DNA from: Sporichthya brevicatena
Lineage (GTDB): Bacteria; Actinomycetota; Actinomycetes; Sporichthyales; Sporichthyaceae
Assembly (NCBI RefSeq): GCF_039525035.1
Contig: NZ_BAAAHE010000055.1
Span: 1-45,951 of the forward strand
Direction of reading: 5' to 3'
Length of the DNA: 45,951 nucleotides
In this document: positions 33,664-42,217 of the stretch, piece after piece
Layout: every line of letters starts with the position of its first letter
How positions within the stretch are numbered: the first letter of the stretch is position 1
Notes under the pieces: model-generated
Seen by the model: the letters and a program-made list of their open reading frames with translations, nothing else
Told to the model about the DNA's origin: nothing
The model's database searches: none
Position numbers and translations under genes: made by a program

Positions 33664-34863
33664 GTGAGTGAGAGGCCGGAGTACGCGGTCTTCTGCGGGA
33701 TTGACGTCGGCAAGGGTGCGCATCACGCGGTGGCGCTCGACGTCGCCGGGAAGCGGCTGCACGACAAGGAGCTGCCGCAGGACGAGGCCGCGCTGCGCGC
33801 GATGTTCCAGCGGCGGCTCGTCCACGGCCCAGTGCTGGTGGTCGTGGACCAGCCGAACAACATCGGAGCGCTGGCGATCGCGGTTGCCCGCGACAGCGGT
33901 TGCCAGGTCGCCTACCTGCCTGGATTGGCAATGCGCCGGATCGCCGACCTGCACCCCGGCCAGGCCAAGACCGACGCACGCGACGCCTACGTCATCGCCG
34001 AGGCTGCCCGCTCGATGCCGCACACCCTGCGCCGCGTCGATATCGGTGAAGCAGCCCTCGCGGAGCTCGACGTGCTGGTCGGGTTCGATGACGATCTCGC
34101 GTCCGAGGCGACGCGTCTGGTCAACCGCATCCGTGGTCTGCTCGGCGGGATTCACCCTGCTCTGGAACGGGTTCTGGGCCCACGCGTCCAGCAGGCCGGC
34201 GCCCTGGCGCTGCTGATGACCTTCGGCGGCCCGGTCGGGCTGAGGACCGCGGGGCGCCGCAAGCTGCTCTCCGTCGCCACGAAAGGCTCGCCGCGGTTCA
34301 ACACAGCGGTCATCGACGAATTGCTCGCCGCACTCGACGAGCAGACCGTCGTCGTCCCCGGCACCGATGCCGCCCAGCAGGTCCTCCCGCGACTGGCCAA
34401 GTCGTTGGCCGAGGTCCTGGACCAACGCAAGGCGATCGCGGCCCAGGTCGAGAAGGTCCTTGATGCCCACCCTCTTGCCGGGGTCCTGATCTCGATGCCC
34501 GGCGTTGGGGTCAGGACCGCGGCCCGCATCCAGCTCGAAGTCGGCGACGCCTCGGGCTTCCCGACCAGCGGTCACCTCGCCGCCTACGCCGGCCTCGCCC
34601 CGGTCACCACCCGCTCCGGCAGCTCCATCCGCGGTGAGCACCCGTCTCGCGCCGGGAACAAGCAACTCAAGCGCGCGATGTTCCTCGCCGCCTTCGCCGC
34701 CCTGCGCGACCCCGTTTCCCGGGCCTACTACGACCGCAAACGAGCCGAAGGCAAGAAGCACAACGCGGCCCTGATCTGCCTGGCCCGCCGCCGCTGCGAC
34801 GTCCTGCACGCCATGCTCAGGACCGGCGCCCACTACAACCCTCCCAAGCCCGCCGCCGCTTGA
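33664..34863 (+). CDS. IS110-family transposase (DEDD recombinase)
   Basis: 399 residues from GTG 33664, with AGAGGA upstream. The N-terminal RuvC-like domain shows G-I-D-V-G-K-G, V-V-V-D-Q-P-N-N and K-T-D-A-R-D-A, supplying the acidic tetrad. A helical middle leads into the C-terminal transposase_20 domain: M-P-G-V-G-V-R-T-A, then A-Y-A-G-L-A-P and S-G-S-S-I-R-G-E-H-P-S-R-A-G-N-K-Q-L-K with the conserved Ser region. Full length and apparently intact. It catalyses insertion and excision of the element, presumably guided by the RNA encoded upstream. The single copy here gives no clue to mobility today. Confidence 0.93.
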   Translation: MSERPEYAVFCGIDVGKGAHHAVALDVAGKRLHDKELPQDEAALRAMFQRRLVHGPVLVVVDQPNNIGALAIAVARDSGCQVAYLPGLAMRRIADLHPGQAKTDARDAYVIAEAARSMPHTLRRVDIGEAALAELDVLVGFDDDLASEATRLVNRIRGLLGGIHPALERVLGPRVQQAGALALLMTFGGPVGLRTAGRRKLLSVATKGSPRFNTAVIDELLAALDEQTVVVPGTDAAQQVLPRLAKSLAEVLDQRKAIAAQVEKVLDAHPLAGVLISMPGVGVRTAARIQLEVGDASGFPTSGHLAAYAGLAPVTTRSGSSIRGEHPSRAGNKQLKRAMFLAAFAALRDPVSRAYYDRKRAEGKKHNAALICLARRRCDVLHAMLRTGAHYNPPKPAAA

Positions 34864-34891
34864 CGTCGGTCATAGGGACACCCCCCGTGTC

Positions 34892-34941
34892 AAAAAGGGG
34901 TGACACCCCTTACTGCGCAGTAAGGGGTGTCACCCTTTTTT
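34892..34941. repeat. Paired palindrome B with GGGTGACACCC core
   Basis: Two 25-base arms (34892-34916 and 34917-34941) pair with one mismatch and no loop, centred on TACTGC/GCAGTA. The inner 19 bases are the same as in copy C at 44185-44236. It lies between the IS110 element and a convergent secreted-protein gene and may act as terminator for both sides. Confidence 0.8.
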
Positions 34942-34963
34942 CACGTCGAGGCCGGCGGCGGCC

Positions 34964-35005
34964 GGGGTCGGGTGTCCGGGGCCGGGCGTCAGGGGCCGGG
35001 TGTCA
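34964..35005. repeat. Three tandem 14-bp units
   Basis: Degenerate units GGGGYCGGGYGTCM at 34964, 34978 and 34992. The last overlaps the stop codon of the minus-strand secreted protein. Low complexity and probably slippage-derived. Confidence 0.4.
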
Positions 35006-35434
35006 GGGGTCGATCTGGACCGGGGCGGAGGTGGCGTCGGAGCCGGTGTCCTTGAGCCGGTAGGTGCCGGCGCGGGACGTGATGATGTACGTCGAATAGC
35101 TGCCGTCGCTCGCGACCGTGGCGTTGGCGGGGAAGTCCTGCCAGCCGCCGGACTCCTTGCGCTGGACGACGAGCTTGGCGCCGGGTTCGGCGCCGGTGCC
35201 GGTGATGACGATCCGCTTGCCTTCCTTGATCGCCTCGGCCGTGAAGCCGCCCTTGCCCTTCGCCTTCGGGGTGGGGCTCGGGGTGGTGGTCTCCTCGTCC
35301 GAGGCGGGGTTGAACGGGATCGTCGTCCCGTTCGCGGAGTCGCCGCCACCGCCGAGGAGGATGCCGCCTCCGACCGTGCCGACGATGAACGCGCATGCGA
35401 GGGCGGCGACGGCGTGACGCGGCTGGAGGGACAT
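35003..35434 (-). CDS. Secreted or membrane-anchored protein of unknown function
   Basis: 143 residues from ATG 35434, selected because AGGAG lies 7 bases upstream. A hydrophobic segment (about 8-32, with a Gly-rich end) gives a signal peptide or anchor. A Thr/Pro/Lys-rich linker follows, then a compact beta-rich domain of about 80 residues (K-R-I-V-I-T-G-T-G-A-E-P-G-A-K-L-V-V-Q-R-K and G-S-Y-S-T-Y-I-I-T-S-R-A-G-T-Y-R-L). That domain resembles an Ig-like or YD-type beta-sandwich found in actinobacterial surface proteins. It faces the IS110 element; its stop overlaps a tandem repeat. No specific function can be given. Confidence 0.7.
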   Translation of the reverse strand: MSLQPRHAVAALACAFIVGTVGGGILLGGGGDSANGTTIPFNPASDEETTTPSPTPKAKGKGGFTAEAIKEGKRIVITGTGAEPGAKLVVQRKESGGWQDFPANATVASDGSYSTYIITSRAGTYRLKDTGSDATSAPVQIDP

Positions 35435-35473
35435 GGGGAACTCCTGCAACTTCCGAGGGGACTGGCCGAGGAT

Positions 35474-35510
35474 AAGCAGCAGAAAGCACGACGGAAACGT
35501 GGTGCTGCTT
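35474..35510 (-). terminator. Hairpin at the end of the hyuAB gene
   Basis: AAGCAGCA (35474-35481) pairs with TGCTGCTT (35503-35510), with an inner CACG/CGTG stem. It overlaps the hyuB stop codon, so it would end the minus-strand transcript before the secreted-protein gene. Confidence 0.4.
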
Positions 35511-36924
35511 ACCCGTTACGTTCGGCCGCCACGCCGGAGCGTGGGCCGTAACCACCGCCACCGGGAGTTGTGACGATCAGCACGTCGCCCGGGCCCGCGT
35601 CGACGCGGTCGCAGCCCGCCAGCGGCACCTCGGTTCCGTCCGCGCGGACGAGGGTGTTTCGTCCGAGTTCACCCGGTTCGCCCCCGGCCAGGCCGTAGGG
35701 CGGGATGCGGCGGTGGTTGCTCAGCAGACTGACGCTGACGGGCTCGGTGAACCGGAGTCGGCGTACGGCACCGTTCCCGCCGCGGTGGGCGCCGTCGCCG
35801 CCGCTGCCGCGCCGGATCGAGAACTCCTCGACCAGGACGGGGAACCGGGCCTCGAGGACCTCCGGGTCGGTGAGGCGGGAGTTCGTCATGTGGGTCTGGA
35901 CGACGTCGGTGCCGTCGAAGTCCGGGCCCGCGCCGGAGCCCGAGGCGACCGTCTCGTAGTACTGGGCCCGGGCGTTGCCGAAGCTGACGTTGTTCATCGT
36001 CCCGCTGCCCTCGGCCGCGACGCCGAGCGCGGCGTACAGGGCGCCGGTGATCGCCTGGGAGGTCTCGACGTTGCCGGCGACGACCGCCGCCGGGTACGTC
36101 GGCGCGAGCATGCTCCCCGCCGGGATGACCAGGCGCAGCGGGCGCAGACAGCCGTCGTTGATCGGGATGTCCTCGCCGACCAGGGTCCGGAACACGTAGA
36201 GCGCGGCGGCCGTCACCACCGAGGACGGTGCGTTGAAGTTGTCCTCGCGCTGGGGGGAACTGCCGGTGAAGTCCAGCGTCGCGGTCCGTTCCGCGCGGTC
36301 GACGGTGACCCGCACCGCGATGACGGCTCCGCTGTCCATCTCGTAGCGGTACTCGCCGTCGTCGAGGGCGTCGATGACGCGGCGTACGGCGTCGGCCGCG
36401 TTGTCCTGGACGTGCCCCATGTACGCGGTGACGACGTCGAGCCCGTGCTCGTGCACTGCGCGCGCGAGCTCGCTGACGCCCTTGGCGTTGGCGGCGACCT
36501 GGGCGCGGAGGTCGGCGAGGTTGAGGTCCGGGTTCCGGGACGGGTACGGCCCGGACGTCAGCAGCTGACGGATGCTCAGTTCCCGGAACTCCCCGTCGCG
36601 GACGAGCAGGTCGGCGTCGAAGCGGATGCCCTCCTCGTCGAGGGTGCGGCTGTCGGCCGGCATCGAGCCGGGGGAGATCCCGCCGATCTCCGCGTGGTGG
36701 CCGCGGGAGGCGACGAAGAACAGCGGCACCTCGGGCACGTGCGGCGCCGGCGCCGGGCCCAGGTCGGCGGGGAAGACCGGGGTCACGACCGTGACGTCCG
36801 GCAGGTGCGTGCCGCCCCGGTACGGGTCGTTGACGACGTACACGTCCCCCGCGCGTATCGCCGACCCGTGCTTGGCGAGCACCGCGCCGACGCTCGCGCC
36901 CATCGACCCGAGGTGCACCGGCAT
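35509..36924 (-). CDS. HyuB half: hydantoinase B/oxoprolinase domain (frameshift fragment)
   Basis: 471 codons open from [12 protein letters not shown]. The segment contains [33 protein letters not shown], and a C-terminal [20 protein letters not shown], all characteristic of the HyuB/oxoprolinase beta region. The first about 60 residues of the domain lie in the other frame, upstream of the frameshift. The methionine at 36924 is an internal residue, so translation from it is unlikely to yield a normal product. Family function is cyclic amide (hydantoin or 5-oxoproline) ring opening with the HyuA half. Confidence 0.8.
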   Translation of the reverse strand: MPVHLGSMGASVGAVLAKHGSAIRAGDVYVVNDPYRGGTHLPDVTVVTPVFPADLGPAPAPHVPEVPLFFVASRGHHAEIGGISPGSMPADSRTLDEEGIRFDADLLVRDGEFRELSIRQLLTSGPYPSRNPDLNLADLRAQVAANAKGVSELARAVHEHGLDVVTAYMGHVQDNAADAVRRVIDALDDGEYRYEMDSGAVIAVRVTVDRAERTATLDFTGSSPQREDNFNAPSSVVTAAALYVFRTLVGEDIPINDGCLRPLRLVIPAGSMLAPTYPAAVVAGNVETSQAITGALYAALGVAAEGSGTMNNVSFGNARAQYYETVASGSGAGPDFDGTDVVQTHMTNSRLTDPEVLEARFPVLVEEFSIRRGSGGDGAHRGGNGAVRRLRFTEPVSVSLLSNHRRIPPYGLAGGEPGELGRNTLVRADGTEVPLAGCDRVDAGPGDVLIVTTPGGGGYGPRSGVAAERNG

Positions 36925-39218
36925 GTGCGGGCGTTGGCGATCAGGTGACCCGCCGCGTCGAAGACCGCGCAGGAGAAGTCGAGCCGCTCGGCGATGTTCA
37001 CCGACTGCGCCGTCGCGCGCAGTCGCGCACCCATCTGCTCGGCGATCGAGGCGAACAGGTTCGCGAAGATCTCCAGTCGCACCGGGTGCACGACGGTGGC
37101 GTCGCGCGACTCGACCCGCTCCGCCCGGCGTTCGGTGCGGCGCAGCACGAGGTGCCCGCTCGGCACCGACTCCGCCGCCCAGCCCGGCTCGACGACGGTC
37201 GTCGCCCCGTCCTCGACGATCAGCGCCGGCCCGGTGACGGGCTCGACGACCGCGGCCCGTTCCAGCAGCGGGGCCTCGTGCCAGGCGCCTCCGGCGTAGA
37301 GCGGCACCGTCGCTGGAGATGTCATCTCCACCGGTTCGGCCGCGGGCGGTGGAGATGACATCTCCACCGGGCCGGCGGCGATCGCCTCCACCGTCAGCGA
37401 TCCGACGACCAGCGGGCGGTCGAGGCGGAAGGCGTAGGTCTTCTCGTGGGCCGCGACGAACGCCTTCGTCATCGTGGCGGCGTCGGTCAACGGGACCTCG
37501 ATCAGGGTGTCGGTCCCGTCGTAACGCAGGTGCGCGATCCGGTCGACGCGGATGCCGTCGGACGACACTCCGTGCTCGGTGAGCTCACCGGCCGCCTCGG
37601 TGGCGAGAGAGGCGGCCAGGGACTCCAGGTTCGTCTCCACGGCGGGGTCCAGCGCGCGCTCGACGGCCTGCGTCCGACGGGCCGTCAGGTCCGCGAGCCC
37701 GATGCCGACGGCGGAAAGCAGGCCCGCGAGCGGGGGCACGAGGACCGTCGTCACCCCGAGCGCGTCGGCGACCGCGCACGCGTGCTGTCCGCCCGCGCCG
37801 CCGAACGAGACCAGCGCGTATCGCGACAGGTCCCGTCCCTTCGCGACAGTGATCCGGCGGATCGCGTTCGCCATGTTGTCGACCGCGACCGCGAGGAACC
37901 CGGCCGCGAGTTCCTCGACCCCGCCCTCCACTGGAGATGACATCTCCACGGACATCGCCGATTTCGTTGGAGATGTCATCTCCAGTGCGGGGGCGAGGGC
38001 GGCGATCGCGGCGCGGGCGGCGTCGGGGTCGAGGGGTTGGTCGCCGGCGGGGCCGAAGACGGCGGGGAAGTGCGCGGGGTCGATCCGGCCGAGCACGACG
38101 TTCGCGTCGGTGACGGTCGCGGGGCCGCCGCGGCGGTAGCAGGCCGGGCCCGGGTGCGCGCCCGCCGACTCGGGACCGACGCGGAACCGCCCGTCGACGA
38201 CGCGCAGGACCGACCCACCGCCGGCGGCGACGGTCGAGATGTCGAGCATCGGCACCTGCAGGCGGATCCCCGCGACCTCGGACTCGACCACCCGCTCGTA
38301 CGCGCCGGCGTAGTGCGAGACGTCGGTCGACGTCCCGCCCATGTCGAAGCCGATCACCGACGAGAACCCCGCCGCCGCCGAGGACCGCGCCATGCCGACG
38401 ATGCCGCCGGCCGGGCCGGAGAGCACGGCGTCCTTGCCCCGGACGGTCGCGGAGTCGGTCAGCCCGCCGGTCGAGCGCATGAACAGCAACCGGACGCCGG
38501 GCAGCTCGGCCGCGAGGGCGTCGACGTAGCGGCGCAGCCCGGGGGACAGGTACGCATCCAGCAGGGTCGTGTCCCCGCGCGGGACGAGCTTGCGCAGCGG
38601 GCTGACCTCCGCGGAGGCCGCGACCTCGGCGAAGCCGAGCTCCCGCGCGAGTTCCGCGGCCGCGGCCTCGTGCTGCGGGAACAACGGGGCGTGCAGCGTC
38701 ACGACGGCGACGGCCTCGACGCCGTCGGCGCGGGCCGCCTCGAGCTCGGACCGCAGTGCGGCCAGGTCGGGCTCGCGCACCACGGTGCCGTCCGCCGCGA
38801 TCCGCTCGGCGAAGGCGATCACGCGTTCCGCGGGCGGGGTCGGGCGTTCGATCTTCCGCGCGAAGATGTGCGGCCGGTTCTGGTAGCCGATCGTCAGGGC
38901 GTCGGTGAATCCCTCGGTGACGACCAGGGCCGTGCGCGCCCCGCGGCGCTCGAGCAGCGCGTTGGTCGCCACCGTCGTCCCGAGGCGGACCTCGGCCACG
39001 GCACCGGGCGGGATCGCCTCGTCGGGGCCCAGGCCGAGCAGGAACCGGATCCCCGCCACCGCGGCGTCGGCGTACCGCTCCGGGTTCGACGAGAGCAGCT
39101 TGTGCGTGACGACCCGTCCGCCGGGCCGGCGCGCGACGACGTCGGTGAAGGTCCCGCCGCGGTCGATCCAGAACCGCCAGCCCTCGTCGCGCACGCTCAC
39201 GGAAACAGGTTCTCGCAT
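36783..39218 (-). CDS. HyuA half: hydantoinase A/oxoprolinase domain (runs out of frame at its end)
   Basis: From ATG 39218 the frame gives [16 protein letters not shown] (N-terminal ATPase motif), [19 protein letters not shown] and [23 protein letters not shown], all standard for HyuA. It then continues without a stop into the start of the HyuB region until the frameshift near 36930, after which about 48 residues are nonsense. Translated palindromes at 37314-37366 and 37929-37987 add repeated [VL]-E-M-[ST]-S-P units in what look like surface loops. Confidence 0.8.
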   Translation of the reverse strand: MREPVSVSVRDEGWRFWIDRGGTFTDVVARRPGGRVVTHKLLSSNPERYADAAVAGIRFLLGLGPDEAIPPGAVAEVRLGTTVATNALLERRGARTALVVTEGFTDALTIGYQNRPHIFARKIERPTPPAERVIAFAERIAADGTVVREPDLAALRSELEAARADGVEAVAVVTLHAPLFPQHEAAAAELARELGFAEVAASAEVSPLRKLVPRGDTTLLDAYLSPGLRRYVDALAAELPGVRLLFMRSTGGLTDSATVRGKDAVLSGPAGGIVGMARSSAAAGFSSVIGFDMGGTSTDVSHYAGAYERVVESEVAGIRLQVPMLDISTVAAGGGSVLRVVDGRFRVGPESAGAHPGPACYRRGGPATVTDANVVLGRIDPAHFPAVFGPAGDQPLDPDAARAAIAALAPALEMTSPTKSAMSVEMSSPVEGGVEELAAGFLAVAVDNMANAIRRITVAKGRDLSRYALVSFGGAGGQHACAVADALGVTTVLVPPLAGLLSAVGIGLADLTARRTQAVERALDPAVETNLESLAASLATEAAGELTEHGVSSDGIRVDRIAHLRYDGTDTLIEVPLTDAATMTKAFVAAHEKTYAFRLDRPLVVGSLTVEAIAAGPVEMSSPPPAAEPVEMTSPATVPLYAGGAWHEAPLLERAAVVEPVTGPALIVEDGATTVVEPGWAAESVPSGHLVLRRTERRAERVESRDATVVHPVRLEIFANLFASIAEQMGARLRATAQSVNIAERLDFSCAVFDAAGHLIANARTCRCTSGRWARASARCSPSTGRRYARGTCTSSTTRTGAARTCRTSRS
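37314..37366. repeat. In-frame paired palindrome F1 inside hyuA
   Basis: Perfect 20-base inverted repeat TGGAGATGTCATCTCCACCG (37314-37333) and its complement (37347-37366), with a 13-base loop. Each arm holds the palindrome GGAGATG-W-CATCTCC. It is translated on the minus strand as V-E-M-S-S-P...V-E-M-T-S-P within the HyuA protein. Confidence 0.85.
37929..37987. repeat. In-frame paired palindrome F2 inside hyuA
   Basis: Perfect 20-base inverted repeat CACTGGAGATGACATCTCCA (37929-37948) and its complement (37968-37987), with a 19-base loop. It is translated as L-E-M-T-S-P...V-E-M-S-S-P in the same phase as F1, about 600 bases away. Confidence 0.85.
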
Positions 39219-39312
39219 CAGGCAAATCGCGGTACCGCGAGCCTCCGAGGTTTCTCCTGTCTCCCTAGGTAACTTCAGTACCACGCGTGACCGGACCAGA
39301 GAGGGCCCCGCA

Positions 39313-40404
39313 ATGATCCAGGCGCGGAACCTGCGCAAGAAGTACGGCGGCGTGGCCGCCGTCGACGACCTGTCCTTCGATGTCCGTCCCGGTGTGGTCA
39401 CCGGCTTCCTCGGCCCGAACGGCGCCGGCAAGTCCACGACGATCCGCCTGATGCTGGGCCTCGACCGCGGCGAGGGCGAGACCCTCTTCGACGGCGTGCC
39501 CTACCGCAAGCTGCGCCAGCCACTGCGCGAGGTCGGGTACGTCTCCGACGTCCGCGCCCTGCACCCGGGGCGCAAGGCCCGCACGCACCTGCGCATGCTC
39601 GCCGCCTCGCAGGGCATCAGTCGCAAGCGCGTCGACGAGGTGCTCGACTGGGTCGGCCTGACCACGGTCGCCAAGAAGCGTCCCCGGGCCTACTCGCTCG
39701 GCATGGTGCAGCGCCTCGGCCTCGCCGCCGCGCTGCTCGGCGACCCTCGCGTCCTGATCCTCGACGAGCCGGCCAACGGCCTCGACCCGGCGGGCATCCA
39801 GTGGTTGCGCGGCTTCCTCCGCGCCTACGCCGCCGAGGGCCGCACGGTCTTCGTCTCCAGCCACCAGCTCGCCGAGATGTCGCAGATGGCCGACCACCTC
39901 GTGGTCATCGGCCAGGGCCGCCTCATCGCCGACGAACCCGCGGACGTCTTCGCCGGCCGCAGCTCCACCGCCGGCCGGGTGCTGGTCCGCACCCCACACG
40001 TCGAGCGGCTGCGCCGCCTGCTCGCCGAGGTCGGTGCCGACGTCGAGCGCGGCGAGAACTCCGAGCTGGCCGTCGGCGGCGTCGACCGCGCGATCATCGG
40101 CGAGCTCGCGTTCCGCAACGGCATCGTCCTGCACGAGCTGACGCTGCGGTCCGCTCCGCTGGAGGACGCGTTCCTCGAGCTCACCGCCCCGCGGTCGGAG
40201 TTCACCGCGCGGCCGGTCGTCGCGGTCCCGAGCGGCGGGCCCCGGATCCCGGCCCAGGCGACCTCGAGCGGTGCGGCCGACTGGGACACGCAGACCTTCG
40301 ACGTCGTGAGCGAGTTCGAGCAGGCCGGCTCCGACGCCGACTCCGCTTCCGACTCCATCGAGGCCGACGGCGCCGCCGCCGGTTCCGTCGCCGGGAAGGG
40401 CTGA
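39313..40404 (+). CDS. ABC transporter ATP-binding protein
   Basis: 363 residues from ATG 39313. Walker [11 protein letters not shown] (about 34-43), signature [10 protein letters not shown], and Walker [14 protein letters not shown] are all present. A C-terminal acidic Ser/Asp-rich extension of about 60 residues follows the ATPase domain and is not part of it. Cotranscribed with the ABC-2-type permease that starts 3 bases after its stop, so together they make a half-size exporter. The substrate is unknown; the type resembles antibiotic- or lipid-export systems with one ATPase and one membrane protein. Divergent from hyuAB. Confidence 0.92.
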   Translation: MIQARNLRKKYGGVAAVDDLSFDVRPGVVTGFLGPNGAGKSTTIRLMLGLDRGEGETLFDGVPYRKLRQPLREVGYVSDVRALHPGRKARTHLRMLAASQGISRKRVDEVLDWVGLTTVAKKRPRAYSLGMVQRLGLAAALLGDPRVLILDEPANGLDPAGIQWLRGFLRAYAAEGRTVFVSSHQLAEMSQMADHLVVIGQGRLIADEPADVFAGRSSTAGRVLVRTPHVERLRRLLAEVGADVERGENSELAVGGVDRAIIGELAFRNGIVLHELTLRSAPLEDAFLELTAPRSEFTARPVVAVPSGGPRIPAQATSSGAADWDTQTFDVVSEFEQAGSDADSASDSIEADGAAAGSVAGKG

Positions 40405-40407
40405 GCC

Positions 40408-41217
40408 ATGCGTACGTTCTTCGGCGCTCTGCGCTACGAGTCGATCCGCCTCCGGTCGATCCGGTCGACGTGGGTGCTCGTGCTCGCGGCGATCGCCTCG
40501 GCCGCCCTCGTGGCTGAGATCGTCGCCCGCGAGATCCTGCGCGGCGAGGAGTTCCTGTCCGAGCCGGAGACGATCGTGAGCCTGCTGACCGGCTCCTCCG
40601 GTGTCGGCCCGCTGTCGTTCCCGGCGCTGTTCGCCGGTCTGATCGGCGTCGCGGCCCTCGGGACCGAGTACCGCCACGGCCTGATGCACTCCACGCTCAC
40701 CGCGGTCCCGCGGCGCGGGGTGCTGCTGTTCGCGAAGCTGATCGTGGTCGGGGCGTTCGCGGCCCTGACGGCGGTCCTGTCGATCGGCGCCGCGTTCGCG
40801 GTCGGCCGCGCGGAGATCGGCTCGGGCTTCGGGACCAGCCTGCTCACCGCGGGGGACACGGAGCGGGCGCTGGCCGGCTTCGTCGCCCTCGTCGTCCTGA
40901 CCGCGCTCCTCGGTGTGGGCCTCGGTGCCCTGCTGCGCAGCGCGACCGCGGCGGGCGTCGTCCTCGTGGCGCTGCCGGCGCTGGTCGAGCCGCTGGCGAT
41001 CTGGGCCCTCACCGGTCCGAAGTCGGGCCTCGGCGAGGACATCGCCGCGCACCTGCCGTTCACGGCCGGCGCGCAGATGGTGAACCTGCCCGGCGGCGAC
41101 GGGCCCGGTTTCGACCTCGTCGCCCTGGGCGCGCTCGCCGGAGGCCTGACGTTCCTGGCCTTCGTGGCCGCGACCACCCTCGTCTCGACCGCGGTCTTCG
41201 CCCGCCGGGACGCCTGA
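40408..41217 (+). CDS. ABC-2-type transporter permease
   Basis: 269 residues with about six predicted membrane segments. Visible hydrophobic stretches include W-V-L-V-L-A-A-I-A-S-A-A-L-V-A, A-L-F-A-G-L-I-G-V-A-A-L, L-I-V-V-G-A-F-A-A-L and G-L-T-F-L-A-F-V-A-A-T-T-L. The T-E-Y-R-H-G-L-M motif between the second and third segments is common in ABC-2 exporters. It follows the ATP-binding gene within 3 bases and probably dimerises. A large hairpin after the stop separates it from the HhH-GPD gene. Confidence 0.85.
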   Translation: MRTFFGALRYESIRLRSIRSTWVLVLAAIASAALVAEIVAREILRGEEFLSEPETIVSLLTGSSGVGPLSFPALFAGLIGVAALGTEYRHGLMHSTLTAVPRRGVLLFAKLIVVGAFAALTAVLSIGAAFAVGRAEIGSGFGTSLLTAGDTERALAGFVALVVLTALLGVGLGALLRSATAAGVVLVALPALVEPLAIWALTGPKSGLGEDIAAHLPFTAGAQMVNLPGGDGPGFDLVALGALAGGLTFLAFVAATTLVSTAVFARRDA

Positions 41218-41255
41218 CCTCGGATTCCACCCGCTGCAACACCCGCTGCACGAGC

Positions 41256-41341
41256 ACGGCCCCGCTTCACCCGTCGGATCCGCGCTTCACCGGTCCCACC
41301 CGTCCGGTGGAGCGCGGATCCGACGGGTGAAGCGGGGCCGT
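41256..41341 (+). terminator. Very long hairpin E between the ABC permease and HhH-GPD genes
   Basis: Arms 41256-41293 and 41304-41341 (38 bases) pair with a single T-G mismatch around a 10-base loop. The hairpin ends 22 bases before the next ATG. No T-tract follows. It may be a strong terminator or a structured dispersed repeat; it is much longer than needed for termination. Confidence 0.6.
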
Positions 41342-41363
41342 TGCGCGTGGCAGGATCGCGCTC

Positions 41364-42014
41364 ATGGGATTTCAGATCGCCGGTGTGCCGGAGGCTGACG
41401 CGGTTCTCGACCAGTACCCGCTGGCGGTGGTCATCGGGATGCAGCTCGACCAGCAGTACCGGGTCGAGGACGCGTTCAAGGGTGGCTGGAAGTTGCTGAC
41501 CCGGTTCGGCTCGCTCGACCCGGCCGACATCGCCGCCGCCGACCCGGAGGCGTTCAAGAACCTGTGCAGCACCCCGCCGGCGATCCACCGGTTCCCCGGG
41601 GCGAAGGCGAAGGTCATCCAGGAGCTCGCCGCGCTCGTCGTCGAGAAGTACGACGGTGACGTCACCCGCCTCTGGACCGAGGCGAAGGACGGCGCGGACC
41701 TGCTCAAGCGCTTCCAGGAGCTCCCCGGCGTCGGAGCGCAGACGGCGAGGATCCTCGTCGCGCTGATCGCCAAGCAGATGGGCGTCCGGCCGAAGGGCTG
41801 GGAGAAGGCGGCGGGGGACTACGCGCTGGACGGCTACCGCTCCGCCGCGGACATCGTCGACGCCGAGTCCGCCGTGAAGGTCCGGGACTTCAAGCAGGCG
41901 GCCAAGGCCGCCGCGAAGGCAGCGAAGGTCACATCCACGGCCCCCGCCCCGGCGGCGACGAAGGCGGCGCCCAAGGCTCCCGCCCGCAAAGCCGCCAAGA
42001 CCGGGACGAAATAG
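41364..42014 (+). CDS. HhH-GPD-type base-excision repair-like protein with Lys/Ala-rich tail
   Basis: 216 residues. The middle carries the helix-hairpin-helix L-P-G-V-G-A-Q-T-A-R-I-L-V-A-L (about 119-133) and K-A-K-V-I-Q-E-L-A of the HhH-GPD fold, as in small actinobacterial repair-like proteins of this type. The expected second catalytic Lys/Asp of glycosylases is not clearly seen, so activity is uncertain. The last about 40 residues are almost only K, A, P and T, resembling a histone-H1 or HU tail that could hold nonspecific DNA. It is followed by sigA, whose N-terminus has the same composition. Confidence 0.75.
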   Translation: MGFQIAGVPEADAVLDQYPLAVVIGMQLDQQYRVEDAFKGGWKLLTRFGSLDPADIAAADPEAFKNLCSTPPAIHRFPGAKAKVIQELAALVVEKYDGDVTRLWTEAKDGADLLKRFQELPGVGAQTARILVALIAKQMGVRPKGWEKAAGDYALDGYRSAADIVDAESAVKVRDFKQAAKAAAKAAKVTSTAPAPAATKAAPKAPARKAAKTGTK

Positions 42015-42217
42015 CCGGAGCGGCCTCCCGGCGTGTCGCCCGTCCGCGCGCTATACAGGGATGCGGCCCGGGTTCGGCGAGTGTCCGGGGCCGTCCGGCA
42101 GGACCCGCTCCGACACGAACACGGATCACGTGTCAAAATGCCGTGCGCCGGAACGTGACCGCGCCAAGCTCGACCGGCGCTCCCTCCGGACGCGCCTCGA
42201 TCGTCGGAAGGTAGTTC

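Larger units (their letters stand above)
33519..34886 (+). mobile_element. IS110-family insertion sequence (ends approximate)
   Basis: About 1.37 kb with one transposase gene and a noncoding left part of about 145 bases, the layout of the IS110 subgroup. ATAGGGAC occurs at 33562-33569 in the left noncoding region and at 34872-34879 just after the transposase. GGGGGGTGT (33519-33527) and ACACCCCCC (34878-34886) form a 9-bp inverted pair that I use as provisional limits. IS110 elements lack clear terminal repeats and target duplications, so exact ends need an empty-site comparison. It lies directly beside paired palindrome B. Confidence 0.7.
35509..39218 (-). pseudogene. HyuA-HyuB fused hydantoinase/5-oxoprolinase gene broken by one frameshift
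   Basis: One continuous 5-oxoprolinase-type gene of about 1,236 codons covers an ATP-dependent HyuA half and a HyuB half. The reading frame changes once, at 36929-36931. Upstream the frame gives ...[10 protein letters not shown]; with one extra C in the CCC run it would read ...[13 protein letters not shown], the expected HyuB sequence. Either a single-base deletion inactivated the gene or it is a homopolymer sequencing error; both halves are otherwise well preserved. The HyuA half also contains two in-frame palindromic inserts. Confidence 0.7.

Noticed and set aside
35509..36924. HyuB as an independent gene beginning at ATG 36924
   Set aside because: This ATG is the internal Met of the conserved H-M-P-V-H-L. 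The missing N-terminal part is in the adjoining frame, so a frameshift explains it better.
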